Shown here piece by piece: positions 6,007 through 6,847 of a stretch of 6,847 nucleotides of DNA. This DNA is from Palsa-739 sp036512155. Lineage in GTDB: Bacteria; Actinomycetota; Thermoleophilia; Gaiellales; Gaiellaceae. Position 1 is the stretch's first letter. Every line of letters starts with the position of its first letter. Under the pieces are notes generated by a model. The model did no database searches. It had not been told where the DNA came from and saw only the letters and a list, made by a program, of their open reading frames with translations. The DNA is taken from assembly GCA_036512155.1 (NCBI GenBank), contig DATCBD010000099.1:1-6847 (forward strand), in the 5' to 3' direction. Both the position numbers and the translations under genes were made by a program.

Positions 6007-6009
6007 GAT
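5981..6009 (+). promoter_or_regulatory. arsC promoter with consensus -35
   Basis: A perfect TTGACA -35 box (5981-5986) is followed by a 17-base spacer and CAAGAT (6004-6009), a weak -10. The predicted start near 6016 is one base before the ATG at 6017, giving a leaderless arsC mRNA. This explains why a TTG at 5981, in frame with arsC, should not be taken as its start codon: it is the first three bases of the -35 box. Confidence 0.6.
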
Positions 6010-6016
6010 CCGGCCG

Positions 6017-6649
6017 ATGTCCGAGACGCTCGATCCGATCACGCGCAACCAGATCAGGCACGCAGCGGAGGAGCTCCACGAGGAGTTCGCAGGCATCTTC
6101 TCCAGCGAGACCATCGCTCGGTACATCGAGGAGTCGAGCGACTTGCTCAGCGGGGCACGGATCTCGACGTACGTCCCGCTGCTCGTGCATCGCTTCGCAC
6201 GCGAGCGGCTTCAGGCTCTCGCGCAGGCACAGGGGGACGTCGTGAAGGAGCAGCCCGAGGTGCTCTTCGTGTGCGTGCACAACGCCGGTCGCAGCCAGAT
6301 GGCGGCCGGGCTCGTCAGCCTGCGCTCGCACGGGCGCATCCACGTTCGTTCCGCGGGCTCCGACCCGGCCGAGAGCATCAACCCCGCGGTCGTCGAAGCG
6401 ATGAACGAGATCGGCGTCGACATGACGCAGGAGTTCCCGAAGCCGCTCACGGACGAAGTCGTGCGTGCGGCCGACGTCGTCATCACCATGGGCTGCGGCG
6501 ACGCGTGCCCGATCTACCCGGGCAAGCGCTACGAAGACTGGGAGCTCGACGACCCCGCCGGGCAGGACATTGATGCGGTCCGTGCGATCCGCGACGCGAT
6601 CGATGAGCGGGTGCAGCTCCTGATCGCCCAGCTGCTTCCGGCCGCGTGA
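6017..6649 (+). CDS. arsC: Arsenate reductase, LMW-phosphatase-fold ArsC with N-terminal helical domain
   Basis: Cytosolic enzyme of 210 residues that reduces arsenate to arsenite using thiols (thioredoxin or mycothiol). Residues 1-75 form a predicted helical domain of the kind found fused to ArsC in actinobacteria. Residues 81-210 are the low-molecular-weight phosphatase-like domain. The active-site P-loop is VCVHNAGRSQMA with nucleophile Cys86 and Arg92-Ser93 (CX5R). MGCGDACP (158-165) supplies the likely resolving cysteines Cys160 and Cys164, and Asp178-Asp179-Pro180 contains the general acid. The His-Asn-Ala-Gly-Arg loop and the GDACP motif separate it from tyrosine phosphatases. The ATG at 6017 fits a leaderless transcript from the TTGACA promoter; an upstream in-frame TTG at 5981 is part of that promoter and is rejected. 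The stop TGA overlaps the start of the channel gene in GTGA, so both are probably one operon under ArsR. Confidence 0.95.
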   Translation: MSETLDPITRNQIRHAAEELHEEFAGIFSSETIARYIEESSDLLSGARISTYVPLLVHRFARERLQALAQAQGDVVKEQPEVLFVCVHNAGRSQMAAGLVSLRSHGRIHVRSAGSDPAESINPAVVEAMNEIGVDMTQEFPKPLTDEVVRAADVVITMGCGDACPIYPGKRYEDWELDDPAGQDIDAVRAIRDAIDERVQLLIAQLLPAA

Positions 6650-6847
6650 GCCGCACGTTCGCGCGGGCGCTGGTCGCCGAGGCGATCGGGACGTTCGCGC
6701 TCGTCTTCGCCGGATGCGGCGCCATCATGGTCGACGCGAAGACCCACGCACTCGGCCACATCGGCGTCGCGTTCAGCTTCGGCCTCGTGATCATGGTCAT
6801 GATCTACGCGGTCGGTCACGTCTCGGGCGCCCACTTCAACGGGGCCG
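6646..6847 (+). CDS. MIP/aquaporin-family channel, N-terminal part (cut by window edge)
   Basis: Sixty-seven complete codons are visible. They begin at a GTG overlapping the arsC stop, with no Shine-Dalgarno sequence, so translation is probably coupled. The first helix, AEAIGTFALVFAGCGAIM (residues 11-28), carries the Glu and Gly-Thr-Phe typical of MIP helix 1. The second helix (about 38-57) leads into HVSGAHFNGA, the start of the pore loop that normally reads SGAHFNPAV. Here the first NPA motif is Asn-Gly-Ala (residues 65-67). MIP channels encoded in ars operons, such as AqpS of Sinorhizobium meliloti, conduct arsenite made by ArsC out of the cell, and that role is likely here. The second NPA box and selectivity-filter residues lie beyond the window, so water, glycerol or arsenite selectivity cannot be judged. 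Confidence 0.88.
   Translation, partial: MSRTFARALVAEAIGTFALVFAGCGAIMVDAKTHALGHIGVAFSFGLVIMVMIYAVGHVSGAHFNGA

Larger units (their letters stand above)
5978..6009. promoter_or_regulatory. Putative ArsR operator (dyad in the divergent promoter)
   Basis: ATATTGAC (5978-5985) and GACAAGAT (6002-6009) are inverted repeats matching at six of eight bases. A perfect eight-base palindrome, CATCGATG, lies at 5989-5996 between the -35 and -10 boxes of arsC. Either dyad could hold an ArsR dimer and block both promoters at once, as is usual for ArsR/SmtB repressors bound to divergent ars promoters. Which dyad is the real site cannot be told from sequence. Confidence 0.45.

Noticed and set aside
5981..6016. 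TTG start for arsC at 5981
   Set aside because: The TTG is the beginning of a perfect TTGACA -35 box with a -10 at the right distance; the ATG at 6017 fits the resulting transcript.
5992..6126. N-terminal extension of arsR up to 6126
   Set aside because: It is antisense to the start of arsC, removes the divergent promoter, and does not resemble an ArsR N-terminus.
4712..6343. Long minus-strand open frame across the kinase, arsR and arsC
   Set aside because: It is a shadow of several genes at high GC. The translation is Arg/Asp/His-rich with no domain, while the other frames hold clear motifs.

Overview
The window is GC-rich (roughly 70% by eye), has high-GC codon use and almost no non-coding DNA. 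It most likely comes from an actinobacterium, perhaps a deep-branching class such as Thermoleophilia. Four things point that way: a caa3-type oxidase subunit II with a fused cytochrome c, an ArsC with an N-terminal helical domain beside an ArsR, a repeat matching the actinobacterial PHO box, and promoters placed for leaderless mRNAs. The lineage is inferred; no rRNA gene is present.

Layout. (1) 1-2769, minus strand: a respiratory operon ctaC-ctaD followed by a truncated membrane-protein gene, possibly heme A/heme O synthesis. The genes overlap by 11 and 4 bases. (2) 2784-3083, plus strand: a 99-residue protein of unknown function, starting 14 bases from ctaC. (3) 3080-3946, minus strand: a stand-alone RimK/LysX-like ATP-grasp ligase. 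(4) 4008-4712, minus strand, and 4769-5650, plus strand: a divergently transcribed two-component system, an OmpR/PhoB-class regulator and a soluble histidine kinase. Between them lie 11-bp-period direct repeats that match the actinobacterial PHO box, so they are best read as PhoP/PhoR (or RegX3/SenX3). (5) 5647-6847: a divergent arsenic resistance locus with arsR on the minus strand, arsC on the plus strand, and the start of a MIP/aquaporin channel overlapping the arsC stop.

How the parts fit. CtaC and CtaD form the catalytic core of a cytochrome c oxidase. ArsC reduces arsenate to arsenite, the MIP channel probably lets arsenite leave the cell, and ArsR represses the locus until arsenite binds. 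The phosphate-type system next door makes sense because arsenate enters through phosphate transporters, but only proximity shows the link here. Both convergent gene pairs (2784-3083 with 3080-3946; 4769-5650 with 5647-5991) end inside a shared CTAG tetranucleotide.

No gap exceeds 61 bases. I saw no RNA gene, CRISPR array, insertion sequence or intrinsic terminator. The most distinctive signals are the PHO-like repeat array, the recurrent leaderless promoter geometry, and an Asn-Gly-Ala in place of the first Asn-Pro-Ala motif of the MIP channel.
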